Origin: an uncultured Olsenella sp.
Lineage (GTDB): Bacteria > Actinomycetota > Coriobacteriia > Coriobacteriales > Atopobiaceae
DNA length: 17,088 nucleotides
Reading direction: 5' to 3'
NCBI GenBank assembly: GCA_959598545.1
Contig: CAUGFC010000035.1
Span: 1 to 17,088, forward strand
Shown: one piece after another, positions 16,294 to 17,088 of the stretch
Position numbering within the stretch: position 1 is the stretch's first letter
Layout of the letters: every line of letters starts with the position of its first letter
Notes under the pieces: generated by a model
Databases searched by the model: none
What the model was told of the DNA's origin: nothing
What the model saw: only the letters and a program-made list of their open reading frames with translations
Translations under genes and position numbers: made by a program

Positions 16294-16324
16294 AGACTGG
16301 TATTACCGATAAGAACCACAAAAT

Positions 16325-16353
16325 GCCCCGGGCAACGACGTGCTGCCCGGGGC
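16325..16353. terminator. Strong intrinsic terminator downstream of rplI, bidirectional form
   Basis: GCCCCGGGCA (16325-16334) pairs perfectly with TGCCCGGGGC (16344-16353) around a 9-nt loop. GTTTTCTT follows on the plus strand and ATTTTGTGG follows on the minus strand, so it can work both ways. Its natural role is to end the rpsR-rplI transcript about 80-100 nt past the rplI stop. Confidence 0.85.
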
Positions 16354-16369
16354 GTTTTCTTACGTTTCG

Positions 16370-16404
16370 CTGACCTGCGGATATTGTAGAAACCCGCAGT
16401 TCAG
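16370..16404. repeat. Second ACCTGCGG-type inverted repeat, between the rplI stop and the terminator
   Basis: CTGACCTGCGG (16370-16380) pairs with CCGCAGTTCAG (16394-16404) with one mismatch around a 13-nt centre. It repeats the ACCTGCGG arm of the unit at 16252-16293, so the two flank the terminator. Confidence 0.75.
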
Positions 16405-16432
16405 AAAAACACGGCGTCGAAAAGTGCCGAAA

Positions 16433-16963
16433 CTACTCGGCGCTCTCCTCGGCCTCGACCTCGACGACCTCCTCGACGGCCGCCTCGGCGGCGTCCTCGT
16501 CGGCGGCCGGCTCCTCCTCCGTGACGCCCACGAGCACGTTGACCGTGGCCGTGATCTCACGGTAGAGGTTGACCTCGACGGCGTGCTTGCCGGAGGTCTT
16601 GATGTTGTTGCCGCGGCCGACGCGCTTGCGGTCGACCTCGACGCCGAGCTGGGCCTGGATGGCCTCGGCGATCTGGGCGGGGGTGACGGAGCCGAAGAGC
16701 TGGCCCTCCTCGCCGATCTTGGCGTCGACGGTCACCGACTTGCCATCGAGGGAGGCCTTGGTGGCCTCGGCGTTGGCGATGCGCTCCGCCTCGCGCTTCT
16801 CGATGTTGTGACGGCGCTCCTCGAGCTGCTTGATGTTGCCCGGGGTGGCCGGCTGGGCGATCTTGTTGGGGAACAGGTAGTTCTCCGCGAAGCCCTGGGC
16901 GACGTCGACGACGTCACCCTCGCCTCCCTTGCCCCGGAGCTCACTCAAAAGAATGACCTTCAT
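16433..16963 (-). CDS. rplI: 50S ribosomal protein L9 with acidic C-terminal tail
   Basis: L9 binds 23S rRNA at the base of the L1 stalk in the large subunit. The protein begins MKVILLSELRGKGGEGDVVDVAQGFAENYLFP, the diagnostic L9 N-domain, followed by the long connecting helix (about 42-75). The C-domain holds LFGSVTPAQIAEAIQ and a segment ending in ITATVNVLV. Usual length is about 148-150 residues; here it is 176 because of a tail from residue 148, of which about half is Glu or Asp. The start at 16963 has AAGGAG 6 nt upstream. It follows rpsR by 54 nt, as in the conserved rpsF-ssb-rpsR-rplI group. Confidence 0.97.
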   Translation of the reverse strand: MKVILLSELRGKGGEGDVVDVAQGFAENYLFPNKIAQPATPGNIKQLEERRHNIEKREAERIANAEATKASLDGKSVTVDAKIGEEGQLFGSVTPAQIAEAIQAQLGVEVDRKRVGRGNNIKTSGKHAVEVNLYREITATVNVLVGVTEEEPAADEDAAEAAVEEVVEVEAEESAE

Positions 16964-16980
16964 GCGAAACTCCTTCGGTA

Positions 16981-16997
16981 GGTCGGATGCTCCGACC
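16981..16997 (-). promoter_or_regulatory. Perfect 7-bp hairpin in the rpsR-rplI spacer, just upstream of the rplI ribosome binding site
   Basis: GGTCGGA (16981-16987) pairs perfectly with TCCGACC (16991-16997) around a 3-nt loop. On the minus strand the hairpin ends about 5 nt before the AAGGAG site of rplI. It could influence translation of rplI or mark a processing site; the role is not known. Confidence 0.55.
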
Positions 16998-17017
16998 AGT
17001 GGTTTCCGGTCCGCGTA

Positions 17018-17088
17018 CTAGCCGCGGTTGCGCCCGCCGCGGCTGGAGACCACGGGGACGGTGTAGGGGAGAAGCGCCATCTCACGGG
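17018..17088 (-). CDS. rpsR: 30S ribosomal protein S18, C-terminal end only
   Basis: Only the last 22 codons lie in the window. They read REMALLPYTVPVVSSRGGRNRG before a TAG stop. REMALLPY matches the conserved end of S18, where RxxALLPY closes the domain, and the Gly/Arg-rich tail is an extension. The position directly upstream of rplI agrees with the usual rpsF-ssb-rpsR-rplI order. The start and most of the gene lie outside the window. Confidence 0.85.
   Translation of the reverse strand, partial: REMALLPYTVPVVSSRGGRNRG

Overview
The window is high-GC DNA with strong GGAGG-type ribosome binding sites and a compact layout. Most genes are on the minus strand. The gene content and protein styles point to an actinobacterium of the class Coriobacteriia, probably Atopobiaceae (Olsenella or Atopobium relatives). 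The clues are a class B sortase, a zinc-ribbon protein with a DUF6273-like end, and the order rpsR-rplI-dnaB-purA. The genus is inferred from style and not proven.

Region by region, in plus coordinates. Positions 1-4108 hold a minus-strand purine operon read purE, class B sortase, purF, purM; purM runs off the left edge. Positions 4135-4765 hold a BrnT/BrnA toxin-antitoxin pair with a perfect inverted repeat lying over its promoter. Positions 4915-5871 hold the only plus-strand gene, a pyridoxal/pyridoxamine kinase, which converges on the next gene across a 14-bp perfect hairpin. Positions 5953-8693 hold two membrane-anchored proteins of unknown role: a zinc-ribbon, Glu/Ala-rich, single-TM protein and a 266-residue single-TM protein. 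Positions 8834-11298 hold an MsbA/LmrA-type ABC exporter half-transporter and a NUDIX hydrolase (ADP-ribose pyrophosphatase type) as a two-gene unit. Positions 11482-17088 hold purD, purA, dnaB, rplI and the last codons of rpsR.

The genes are mainly housekeeping: five de novo purine genes (purE, purF, purM, purD, purA), the replicative helicase and ribosomal proteins L9 and S18. purF, purD, purM and purE act on the way to IMP, and purA is the first step from IMP to AMP. The rplI end of the cluster closes with a clear bidirectional terminator.

The most unusual signal is non-coding. The four consecutive gaps NUDIX/purD, purD/purA, purA/dnaB and dnaB/rplI each carry a pair of inverted-repeat units. 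The arm sequence is private to each gap, while in three gaps a short core (YCTGYRGTTTT) is shared. The dnaB/rplI gap also holds a cluster of GTTTTCAACA-like words that resemble DnaA boxes. I found no CRISPR array, tRNA, rRNA, insertion sequence or prophage.
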